From the NCBI RefSeq assembly GCF_964036595.1, contig NZ_OZ038523.1, forward strand, positions 3,168,501-3,232,500: 64,000 nt of DNA. Direction: 5' to 3'. The stretch is from Tenacibaculum sp. 190524A05c. GTDB lineage: Bacteria > Bacteroidota > Bacteroidia > Flavobacteriales > Flavobacteriaceae. Both the position numbers and the translations under genes were made by a program. Under the pieces are notes generated by a model. The model was given only the letters and a program-made list of their open reading frames with translations. It was not told the origin of the DNA and did no database searches. Positions 1 to 4,518 of the stretch are shown in pieces; position 1 is the stretch's first letter; each line of letters opens with the position of its first letter.

Positions 1-1
1 T

Positions 2-517
2 TGGGATGGAAAAATTCCATCCGGACAGGTAAGCGAAATTATAGAATTTGGCATCTGTATTTTAGATACCAAAACAGGAGAAATTTCCAAGAATAAGGGA
101 ATTTTAGTACAACCTGAACGATCGGAAGTAAGTTCGTTTTGTACACAGCTTACTACCATAACACAAGAACAATTAGATAAAAACGGAGTTTCATTTAAAG
201 AAGCTTGTGATATAATTAGAAAAGAATACAATCCTAAAGAATATGTTTGGGCGAGTTACGGTTTCTATGATTTAAAAATGATTAAAAATCAATGTAAAAT
301 TAGAAATGTTGAATATCCGCTTTCGCACGAGCATATCAATGTAAAAGAATATTTTTCAGAAGTAAAAGGTTTACCTAGAAAAGTAGGAATGAAAGGAGCA
401 TTACAAGTTCTTAATATAAATCTTGAAGGAACGCACCATCGAGGTGTAGACGATGCGAAAAATATTGCCAAAATTCTTAATTGGACTTTGAAAAATGATA
501 GACTTGCTAATATTTAA
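2..517 (+). CDS. 3'-5' exonuclease, DEDDh family (5' end outside window)
   Basis: The frame is open from base 2 and the start lies upstream of the window, so this is a C-terminal portion of about 171 residues. DEDDh exonucleases degrade RNA or DNA from the 3' end using two metal ions. Visible signatures are an early IIEFG segment (remnant of the Exo I region), WASYGFYDLKM (Exo II, with its Asp) and HHRGVDDAKNIAKIL (Exo III, HxGxxDA). The layout resembles KapD/ERI1-like proteins, but the substrate cannot be told. The gene ends convergently with the PAP2 gene and overlaps it by 4 bp. Confidence 0.8.
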   Translation, partial: WDGKIPSGQVSEIIEFGICILDTKTGEISKNKGILVQPERSEVSSFCTQLTTITQEQLDKNGVSFKEACDIIRKEYNPKEYVWASYGFYDLKMIKNQCKIRNVEYPLSHEHINVKEYFSEVKGLPRKVGMKGALQVLNINLEGTHHRGVDDAKNIAKILNWTLKNDRLANI

Positions 518-1086
518 AAAGTATAAGTAACTTTCAATGTAGGTGTGTCATCCATAAAACCAGAAGAAATATTAATATTATTTTCTTTGTCAAAAGGTTT
601 TGTGAACAAGTAACTCATTCCTGTTCCAATAATTGCTCCGGCTAAGACATCCCACTCATCATGTTTGTTGGCTTCAATTCTAGAGAATCCAACATATCCT
701 GCAAGTACATATGCAGGAACACCATATTTCCAGCCATATCTTTTTTGAATAAAAGCAGCACTAGCAAAAGAAACTGATGTATGTCCTGATGGAAAGCTAT
801 TTAAACTTTCTCCGTTAGGACGTTCTTTATCTATCAATAGTTTCAATCCCCAAGTTATAGCAATTGTACTTACTAACGACTTTGAAAACTGCCAAGTTCC
901 TTTTTGACCATCTTTCCATATAAAAGTTGAGGTTAATGACAAGGCAGGAAGTAATCCAACCAAAACATCTCCAGAGGTTTTATGAAATTTCTCAGAAGAG
1001 GTTAGTTCTTGCTGAGCAAAAGAATTTTGATTTACTAAAATGAATATTCCGAAGAAGAGTAATATAAAACGTATTCTTTTTGTCAT
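514..1086 (-). CDS. PAP2-family phosphatase, secreted or membrane-associated
   Basis: A 190-residue acid phosphatase of the PAP2 superfamily, which dephosphorylates lipid phosphates such as undecaprenyl or phosphatidylglycerol phosphate. The three family motifs are visible: K(x6)RP in KLLIDKERPNG, PSGH in SFPSGHTSVSF, and SR(x5)H(x3)D in SRIEANKHDEWD. The N-terminus is a hydrophobic signal peptide ending near SFAQQ. There is no helper gene next to it, so the substrate is open. A divergent intergenic region of about 270 bp separates it from the leader/tRNA locus. Confidence 0.85.
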   Translation of the reverse strand: MTKRIRFILLFFGIFILVNQNSFAQQELTSSEKFHKTSGDVLVGLLPALSLTSTFIWKDGQKGTWQFSKSLVSTIAITWGLKLLIDKERPNGESLNSFPSGHTSVSFASAAFIQKRYGWKYGVPAYVLAGYVGFSRIEANKHDEWDVLAGAIIGTGMSYLFTKPFDKENNINISSGFMDDTPTLKVTYTF

Positions 1087-1258
1087 ATTTCAATGTGGGT
1101 TAATGTAAAAGAAATGCAATCTGAAGCGCTAAAAATACTCTGATTTCTTTTTGTTTTGGATATCAGTAAGATACTAAAAAATGTTTAACTATTAAAAGTA
1201 CATAATTGATCTTAGTTCACATTTTAATTCATATATGCAAAAAGAATGCGTATTTAAG

Positions 1259-1351
1259 TTTGATTTTTGTTACAGAAAAGGATTTGAATACTTTATAGAT
1301 ACTATCAAAAGGTGAAATGACTATTCAAATCGAAAAAAAAACTTAGTTTTG
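1259..1351 (+). promoter_or_regulatory. promoter region for leader 1
   Basis: Two candidate Bacteroidetes promoters lie here. One is TTTG at 1266-1269 with TACTTTAT at 1289-1296 (6 of 8 to TAnnTTTG, 19-bp spacing), which would give a 5' leader of about 60 nt. The other is an exact TAnnTTTG match, TAGTTTTG at 1344-1351, but it lacks a -33 TTG and sits only 9 nt before the ATG. Sequence alone does not show which is used. Confidence 0.45.
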
Positions 1352-1360
1352 TAACTGAAA

Positions 1361-1459
1361 ATGAATATAACAGCAATACATAGCAAACAATTAGGACTTT
1401 GTTCTTATGATTTTCGCCCGAGAATTTGGCGAAAAGGATGCTGTGTATTCAATATTTAA
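1361..1459 (+). CDS. leader peptide 1 of the tRNA array (32 aa)
   Basis: A 32-codon ORF with an A-rich start region. Residues 7-21 read HSKQLGLCSYDFRPR. These 15 codons pair one-to-one with the 14 anticodons of the downstream array plus one Gly: His CAT (GTG), Ser AGC (GCT), Lys AAA (TTT), Gln CAA (TTG), Leu TTA (TAA), Leu CTT (TAG), Cys TGT (GCA), Ser TCT (TGA), Tyr TAT (GTA), Asp GAT (GTC), Phe TTT (GAA), Arg CGC (ACG, read as inosine), Pro CCG (TGG), Arg AGA (TCT). The whole peptide uses 19 of the 20 amino acids, lacking only Glu. A terminator follows 42 nt after the stop. I infer a leader peptide whose translation senses these tRNAs; no protein function is proposed. The ORF length alone would not be significant; the codon content and RNA pairings are the evidence. 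Confidence 0.75.
   Translation: MNITAIHSKQLGLCSYDFRPRIWRKGCCVFNI
1411..1442 (+). promoter_or_regulatory. leader 1 hairpin and antiterminator strand
   Basis: TTTTCGCC at 1411-1418 pairs perfectly with GGCGAAAA at 1428-1435. Directly after it, GGATGCT at 1436-1442 can pair with AGCGTCC at 1502-1508 (7 bp, one G-T), which is the 5' arm of the terminator, so it is a candidate antiterminator strand. The last test codon, AGA at 1421-1423, begins 15 nt before it, so a ribosome stalled on any test codon would just leave this strand free. TGCTGT at 1439-1444 can instead pair with ACAGCA at 1370-1375, which would mask the antiterminator in untranslated RNA. Confidence 0.6.
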
Positions 1460-1500
1460 GTATGATTTATAAAATTTAGAAAAGAAATATATACAAATGA

Positions 1501-1530
1501 AAGCGTCCAATTGAATTGGACGCTTTTTTT
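1501..1530 (+). terminator. intrinsic terminator 1 (attenuator)
   Basis: A perfect inverted repeat runs from AAGCGTCCAATT to AATTGGACGCTT with one central base, followed by a T-run to 1530. It follows leader ORF 1 with no other gene between. The 5' arm is complementary to GGATGCT in the leader, as expected of an attenuator. Confidence 0.85.
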
Positions 1531-1539
1531 ATGAAAAAA

Positions 1540-1738
1540 ATTTAAGAAAGAAAATGCTCAACTAGTAGAAATAACATAAAGCGATAAAAACTGAAAACAA
1601 TTGAGAGACAGGCCTTTGTAAAAATGTTTAGAATCCGTTGAAAAACGGACAGGAAATCTATTGTCTTTATTTAATATAAATAATTGATAATCAGGTAAAT
1701 AAAATAAATTTTTTCTTGTGTAATTGAAAAATACATTC
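1540..1738 (+). other. spacer between leader modules
   Basis: About 200 bp with no credible gene. It contains a small stable hairpin, TCCGTT-GAAA-AACGGA at 1634-1649. The sequence just after terminator 1 (ATGAAA...TTAAG.AAGA) resembles that after terminator 2, suggesting the leader module was duplicated. Confidence 0.5.
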
Positions 1739-1746
1739 CATATTTG
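1716..1746 (+). promoter_or_regulatory. promoter for leader 2
   Basis: TTG at 1716-1718, a 20-bp spacer and CATATTTG at 1739-1746 (7 of 8 to TAnnTTTG) make a good Bacteroidetes promoter. Transcription would begin near 1752, about 42 nt before the leader 2 ATG. Only about 20 bp separate terminator 2 from the first tRNA, with no promoter seen there, so array transcripts probably start here or at leader 1. Confidence 0.6.
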
Positions 1747-1793
1747 CAACGTCAAAACGAAATAAAAAAAGACACTTATAAAAACAATATAAA

Positions 1794-1922
1794 ATGAAAC
1801 AATATTCAAAACATAGTATAACAAATCAGTTCCGATATAGTGATCCGGGATTTGGTCTTCAGTTATGTGGAGATAGACTATTCATTTTATTAAAGGAGAT
1901 ATATTACGATGATATAAACTAA
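1794..1922 (+). CDS. leader peptide 2 of the tRNA array (42 aa)
   Basis: A 42-codon ORF preceded by an A-rich region. Codons 2-28 contain all 14 specificities of the downstream array: Lys AAA, Gln CAA, Tyr TAT, Ser TCA, His CAT, Ser AGT, Phe TTC, Arg CGA, Asp GAT, Pro CCG, Leu CTT, Leu TTA, Cys TGT and Arg AGA, with some Ile, Thr, Asn and Gly between. The last required codon, AGA at 1875-1877, lies 18 nt before the antiterminator strand. It is followed by its own terminator, so the module repeats the design of leader 1 with a different peptide sequence. A sensing role is inference. Confidence 0.7.
   Translation: MKQYSKHSITNQFRYSDPGFGLQLCGDRLFILLKEIYYDDIN
1893..1900 (+). promoter_or_regulatory. 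leader 2 antiterminator strand
   Basis: AAGGAGAT at 1893-1900 can pair over 8 bp (one T-G) with GTCTCCTT at 1953-1960, the 5' arm and first loop bases of terminator 2. It lies inside leader codons 34-36. A second GGAGAT at 1869-1874 could make a weaker 6-bp version. Confidence 0.55.
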
Positions 1923-1946
1923 TAATAAGTTTATACAAATAAAATT

Positions 1947-1979
1947 AAAAGCGTCTCCTTAAAAAGAGATGCTTTTTTT
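1947..1979 (+). terminator. intrinsic terminator 2 (attenuator)
   Basis: AAAAGCGTCTC pairs with GAGATGCTTTT (one G-T) and is followed by a T-run. It stands between leader 2 and the tRNA array, with the first tRNA-like gene starting about 20 bp later. Confidence 0.85.
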
Positions 1980-2000
1980 ATGAAATAGAATTAAGGAAGA

Positions 2001-2144
2001 GCAAGCCAATTGGCGGTGGCCACGGTTTTGAAATGAGTTTACGAATTCAAGGAGTCCATAAGAAACTAGAATTATTCGAGTTAAAACCGTTCGGAGTTAA
2101 CGATTCGTGTGGGTTCTCCCGAAATTTCGGGACCACTTCTTGCG
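2001..2144 (+). tRNA. tRNA-Ser(TGA)-like gene with anticodon-loop insert and T-loop palindrome
   Basis: The ends pair as GCAAG(CC)/(TT)CTTGC with discriminator G, as in tRNA-Ser. The D arm is shrunken (GGC-GGTG-GCC). ACGGTTTT at 2022-2029 pairs with AAAACCGT at 2083-2090, and the strand after it starts with TTTTGA, consistent with a TGA anticodon loop split by an insert of about 50 nt. A class II variable arm follows (CGGA/TTCG). The T arm is GTGG...CCAC with the perfect palindrome TCCCGAAATTTCGGGA at 2117-2132 replacing loop bases. Both leaders contain a TCN codon, which this tRNA would read and no other array tRNA would. It could be a decayed tRNA; excision of the insert is not shown. Confidence 0.45.
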
Positions 2145-2150
2145 CAACAT

Positions 2151-2223
2151 AACAAGGTGGCTGAAAGGTTAAGGCAGCGGACTGCAACTCCGTTTTTTAT
2201 GAGTTCGAATCTCATCCTTGTTT
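2151..2223 (+). tRNA. tRNA-Cys(GCA)
   Basis: AACAAGG pairs with CCTTGTT, the anticodon GCA is at 2184-2186, the T-loop is TTCGAAT and the discriminator is T, as expected for tRNA-Cys. CCA is not encoded. Matches TGT in both leaders. Confidence 0.9.
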
Positions 2224-2241
2224 CAAAGTTCATTGACAATA

Positions 2242-2324
2242 GGAAGTGTTGAGCAATTGGTTGGCTCGCCAGATTGTAAATCCGGTCTTGAATAAGCGTG
2301 TAGGTTCGAATCCTATCACTTCCA
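2242..2324 (+). tRNA. tRNA-Tyr(GTA)
   Basis: GGAAGTG pairs with CACTTCC, anticodon GTA at 2276-2278, long class II variable arm, discriminator A. The anticodon stem has an A-C mismatch in the middle. CCA is not encoded. Confidence 0.9.
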
Positions 2325-2331
2325 CAAAATT

Positions 2332-2418
2332 GGAGAATAGGTAAATATTGGTTTGTTACGCTTAACTGCTAATTAAGTCCATGTAATAATGGTGAAGGTT
2401 CGATTCCTTTATTCTCCG
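2332..2418 (+). tRNA. tRNA-Ser(GCT)
   Basis: GGAGAAT pairs with ATTCTCC, anticodon stem CTTAA/TTAAG with GCT at 2368-2370, long variable arm, discriminator G as in Ser tRNAs. Reads AGC/AGT, present in both leaders. Confidence 0.9.
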
Positions 2419-2424
2419 CAAAAT

Positions 2425-2496
2425 ACATCTATAGAGTAATGGATAGCACTAGAGCTTTCTAATCTCTTAGTCTAAGTTCGAATCTTAGTAGATGTA
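2425..2496 (+). tRNA. tRNA-Arg(TCT)
   Basis: ACATCTA pairs with TAGATGT, anticodon TCT at 2458-2460, T-loop TTCGAAT, discriminator A. The anticodon stem closes with a C-T mismatch next to the loop. Reads AGA, the last test codon in both leaders. Confidence 0.85.
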
Positions 2497-2502
2497 CGAA
2501 AA

Positions 2503-2576
2503 GCTCCACTAGCCCAACTGGCAGAGGCATCACGTTTAAGCCGTGTTAAGTCTTGGTTCGAATCCAAGGTGGAGTA
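2503..2576 (+). tRNA. tRNA-Leu(TAA) without long variable arm
   Basis: GCTCCAC pairs with GTGGAGT (one G-T end pair). The anticodon loop TTTAAGC gives TAA at 2537-2539. The variable loop is only 5 nt (TAAGT), so this is a class I body, unlike normal bacterial tRNA-Leu, and the D arm is of the GCCC...GGC elongator type. The charging identity is predicted only from the anticodon. Confidence 0.8.
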
Positions 2577-2581
2577 CAAAT

Positions 2582-2654
2582 GGTTCATTGTGGTTAATGG
2601 TTAACCTTCCCGACTGTCTCTCGGGAGATACGAGTTCGATTCTCGTATGAACCG
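2582..2654 (+). tRNA. tRNA-Asp(GTC)
   Basis: GGTTCAT pairs with ATGAACC, discriminator G, anticodon stem CCCGA/TCGGG with GTC at 2616-2618. Position 37 is T where a purine is usual. Confidence 0.88.
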
Positions 2655-2659
2655 CAATA

Positions 2660-2732
2660 CTGGGAAGATAACGATTGGTTGTTTACCTGCTTTGGATGCA
2701 GGAGGTTGTAGGTTCGAGTCCTGCTTCCCAGA
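2660..2732 (+). tRNA. tRNA-Pro(TGG)
   Basis: CTGGGAA pairs with TTCCCAG, anticodon stem CCTGC/GCAGG with TGG at 2693-2695, T-loop TTCGAGT, discriminator A. Reads CCG, present in both leaders. Confidence 0.9.
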
Positions 2733-2740
2733 CAAATTTT

Positions 2741-2822
2741 AGAAAGGAGAGTGTGTTTAATGACTTGGGATGATTTATAAATTATCATGGCTAATAAAGA
2801 AAAAGAAAATTCCCAAGTCATT
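2741..2822 (+). other. long hairpin with micro-ORFs inside the tRNA array
   Basis: The only wide spacer of the first half of the array. AATGACTTGGGA at 2759-2770 pairs perfectly with TCCCAAGTCATT at 2811-2822 around a 40-nt loop, without a T-run. An AAAGGAG site at 2744-2750 precedes a six-codon ORF (MTWDDL) at 2760-2780, and ATG at 2787 opens MANKEKENSQVI. It could be a processing site or another translation-coupled switch; neither is shown. Confidence 0.4.
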
Positions 2823-2827
2823 TAAAA

Positions 2828-2900
2828 TGAGGTATAACTCAGTTGGCAGAGTACTGTGCTTTTAACACAGGAGTCTTGGGTTCGAATCCCAATGCCTCAA
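2828..2900 (+). tRNA. tRNA-Lys(TTT)
   Basis: TGAGGTA pairs with TGCCTCA, anticodon stem CTGTG/CACAG with TTT at 2861-2863, T-loop TTCGAAT, discriminator A. Confidence 0.9.
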
Positions 2901-2905
2901 CAAAA

Positions 2906-2979
2906 GCAGGAATGGCGGAAATGGCATACGCGTCTGATTTAGAATCAGAATATTGAGAGTTCGAATCTCTCTTCCTGTA
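2906..2979 (+). tRNA. tRNA-Leu(TAG) without long variable arm
   Basis: GCAGGAA pairs with TTCCTGT, anticodon TAG at 2940-2942 in a TCTGA/TCAGA stem, discriminator A. The D arm (TGGCGGAAATGGCATACGC) is like that of ordinary tRNA-Leu, but the variable region is only ATATT, so the class II arm seems to have been lost. Confidence 0.85.
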
Positions 2980-2984
2980 CTAAT

Positions 2985-3056
2985 AAACCTGTGATGTAAA
3001 GGTTAGCATACAAGATTTTGATTCTTGTTGTATAGGTTCGAATCCTATCGGGTTTA
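2985..3056 (+). tRNA. tRNA-Gln(TTG)
   Basis: AAACCTG pairs with CGGGTTT, anticodon stem CAAGA/TCTTG with TTG at 3018-3020, T-loop TTCGAAT, discriminator A. Confidence 0.88.
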
Positions 3057-3061
3057 CAAAT

Positions 3062-3134
3062 GGTGGTTTTAGTTTAACTGGTAAAACGTCTCATTGTGGA
3101 TGAGAAGAATAGGGTTCGAGCCCCGAAATCACCC
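3062..3134 (+). tRNA. tRNA-His(GTG)
   Basis: GGTGGTT pairs with AATCACC, discriminator C as in tRNA-His, anticodon GTG at 3096-3098 in TCTCA/TGAGA. With this folding the base before position 1 is T, so G-1 is not encoded. A register shifted by one base would supply it at the cost of T-stem geometry. Confidence 0.85.
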
Positions 3135-3140
3135 AAAAAC

Positions 3141-3224
3141 GGAACAATAGCAAAGTTGGTCAATGCGTCGGTTTGAAGCACCGAAGATATAGGTTCTCCC
3201 GACATTTCGGGACTATTTGTTCCA
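3141..3224 (+). tRNA. tRNA-Phe(GAA) with palindrome in the T-loop
   Basis: GGAACAA pairs with TTGTTCC, discriminator A, anticodon stem TCGGT/ACCGA with GAA at 3175-3177. The T stem ATAG/CTAT encloses GTTC followed by TCCCGACATTTCGGGA at 3197-3212, a 16-nt near-perfect palindrome in the place where GAATC is expected. The same replacement occurs in the Ser gene at 2117-2132. Confidence 0.75.
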
Positions 3225-3256
3225 CAAGAAAAAGAGAATTTTAAGAGAAGAAAAAA

Positions 3257-3742
3257 ATGAAAATTGTTAATCAGAATTGGAGAAATTTTAGTGGTAAAAT
3301 TTTTCAAGAACCAATTACAGAAATTGTAGAAAAAGCAATTGTAAGAGAATTAAGTGAAGGATATAAACTTAAAGTATGTGTGGGATCAGATTCACAAGCT
3401 TATAAATCTCACATTGAATATGCAACGGCAGTTGTTGTATTGAGAGAAGGAAAAGGAGGTTTTATGTTTATGAAAAATTTAAAAGGGACTAAGCAAATTG
3501 GTATTAAAGAACGTATGCTAAAGGAAGTAACAATGTCGGTAGAAGTTGCATATGCAATTTGCAATATTCTAGATAAACATAATGTGAGTTTGGAAGTGCA
3601 CGCAGACATTAATACAGATGCCAAGTTTCAATCAAATGTTGCTTTAAAAGATGCTATGGGATATATTTTAGGGATGGGATTTGAATTTAAAGCTAAGCCT
3701 CATGCTTTTGCGAGTTCATCATGTGCTGATAAAGTAGTATAA
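3257..3742 (+). CDS. YkuK-family RNase H-like protein (DUF458)
   Basis: 161 residues matching the YkuK/DUF458 family (Pfam RNaseH_like), which has an RNase H fold and no established function. VCVGSDSQ near residues 40-47 is the first acidic motif, HADINTD the second, and a C-terminal CADKVV holds a third Asp at about 158. The gene lies inside the tRNA array on the same strand, between tRNA-Phe and tRNA-Arg(ACG), with 32 and 5 bp of spacing, so it is almost certainly on the same transcript. The start has an A-rich upstream region. A role in handling damaged or precursor RNA would fit the location but is inference. Confidence 0.8.
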   Translation: MKIVNQNWRNFSGKIFQEPITEIVEKAIVRELSEGYKLKVCVGSDSQAYKSHIEYATAVVVLREGKGGFMFMKNLKGTKQIGIKERMLKEVTMSVEVAYAICNILDKHNVSLEVHADINTDAKFQSNVALKDAMGYILGMGFEFKAKPHAFASSSCADKVV

Positions 3743-3747
3743 TATTT

Positions 3748-3819
3748 AAGCATATAGTTTAACGGATAAAACGTTAGGTTACGACCCTGAAGATGCGAGT
3801 TCGATTCTTGCTATGCTTA
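3748..3819 (+). tRNA. tRNA-Arg(ACG)
   Basis: AAGCATA pairs with TATGCTT, anticodon stem TTAGG/CCTGA with ACG at 3781-3783, T-loop TTCGATT, discriminator A. A34 would be changed to inosine by TadA (candidate gene at 44561-45007), letting it read the CGC and CGA codons found in the two leaders. Confidence 0.9.
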
Positions 3820-3856
3820 CTATTAGTTTATTGGGGAAAGGGATGTGAAAAAGAAA

Positions 3857-3893
3857 AGCCTTGTCATAAGTTGATTATGATAAGGCTTTTTGT
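3857..3893 (+). terminator. terminator closing the tRNA array
   Basis: AGCCTTGTCATA at 3857-3868 pairs with TATGATAAGGCT at 3876-3887 (12 bp, one G-T), followed by TTTTTG. Being symmetrical it may also serve the convergent AhpD-like gene. Confidence 0.85.
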
Positions 3894-3897
3894 TTGT

Positions 3898-4455
3898 TTA
3901 TACAGTTGCTTTGCTCCAAGCAAAAGGTTTAAATGGTGCATCAATAGGTGTTTGTGCAATGTGATTAGTGTAGTTACTAATAGTTTTTTGTGCTAATCCT
4001 AATATAATTTCTAGAACTTGTTGTTGTCCATAACCGACGTTATAAAAACGTTGTAATTCTTCATCTGAAATATTACCTCTAGTTCTAACAATACTTAATG
4101 CTGTATCTCTTAGAACTTCTAACTTTTCTGTAGGTAACTTTGTTTCATTTCGTAAAGCATCACTAATTGTAGTATCTACCTTCATCATATTGGCAATAGC
4201 CGTATGTGCAGGAACACAATAATGACATTCGTGCTCAACATTAATAGCTTGCCAAACAACAGTTAGTTCTTCAGCAGTAAAAGAAGAATTAGAGAATAGC
4301 TCATGTAATTTTTGATATGCTTCAAATGTTTCTGGAGATGAAGCTAATACACCATGTAAGCCAGGAACCATTCCATATGCTTTTAGTGATCCTTCTAATA
4401 ATGGTTTGCTCTTTTCTGGAGCTGTTTCAATTGTGTGAATTTTTAAAGTACTCAT
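3898..4455 (-). CDS. carboxymuconolactone decarboxylase / AhpD-like protein
   Basis: A 185-residue all-helical AhpD-like protein. The redox motif is EHECHYCVPAH, giving Cys-x2-Cys-x3-His with the preceding Glu, as in alkylhydroperoxidase-type members that use the two Cys to reduce peroxides. It lies downstream of a TetR regulator on the same strand with a separate promoter region carrying a copy of the regulator's probable operator. It is therefore likely induced by whatever ligand TetR senses; the substrate is unknown. Confidence 0.85.
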   Translation of the reverse strand: MSTLKIHTIETAPEKSKPLLEGSLKAYGMVPGLHGVLASSPETFEAYQKLHELFSNSSFTAEELTVVWQAINVEHECHYCVPAHTAIANMMKVDTTISDALRNETKLPTEKLEVLRDTALSIVRTRGNISDEELQRFYNVGYGQQQVLEIILGLAQKTISNYTNHIAQTPIDAPFKPFAWSKATV

Positions 4456-4482
4456 AATTATTAATTTATATTTATTTTATTT

Positions 4483-4498
4483 CTAAACGATCGGTTAG
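4483..4498. promoter_or_regulatory. probable TetR operator, AhpD-like gene
   Basis: CTAAACGATCGGTTAG is an inverted repeat (7 of 8 bases per half). The same element with one change, CTAAACAATCGGTTAG, lies upstream of the tetR gene at 5102-5117. Two copies in front of the two adjacent genes support an operator. Confidence 0.7.
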
Positions 4499-4518
4499 TT
4501 ATAGGTTAAAAAAAATGA

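Noticed and set aside
1558..1824. Minus-strand ORF of 88 codons rich in Phe and Tyr
   Set aside because: It covers the leader 2 promoter and start and is the expected composition of AT-rich noncoding DNA read in reverse.
2022..2090. Group I intron in tRNA-Ser
   Set aside because: The insert is only about 53 nt, far too short for a group I core.
2001..2144. tmRNA or selenocysteine tRNA
   Set aside because: No tag-encoding region or characteristic ends, and no TCA anticodon in a suitable stem.
2033..2152. 39-codon ORF inside the Ser(TGA)-like element, considered as a third leader peptide
   Set aside because: It lacks Tyr and AGA codons and has no terminator after it, so it does not share the leader design.
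2594..2821. Minus-strand ORF of 75 codons
   Set aside because: It is the reverse complement of tRNA-Asp and tRNA-Pro; peptides of the SRTRTYNL type are a known false product of tRNA genes.
3074..3307. Minus-strand ORF of 77 codons
   Set aside because: Antisense to tRNA-His, tRNA-Phe and the start of the YkuK gene, with no family match.
2001..3819. Integron cassette array
   Set aside because: No integrase was seen and the repeats do not show attC-like paired core sites.
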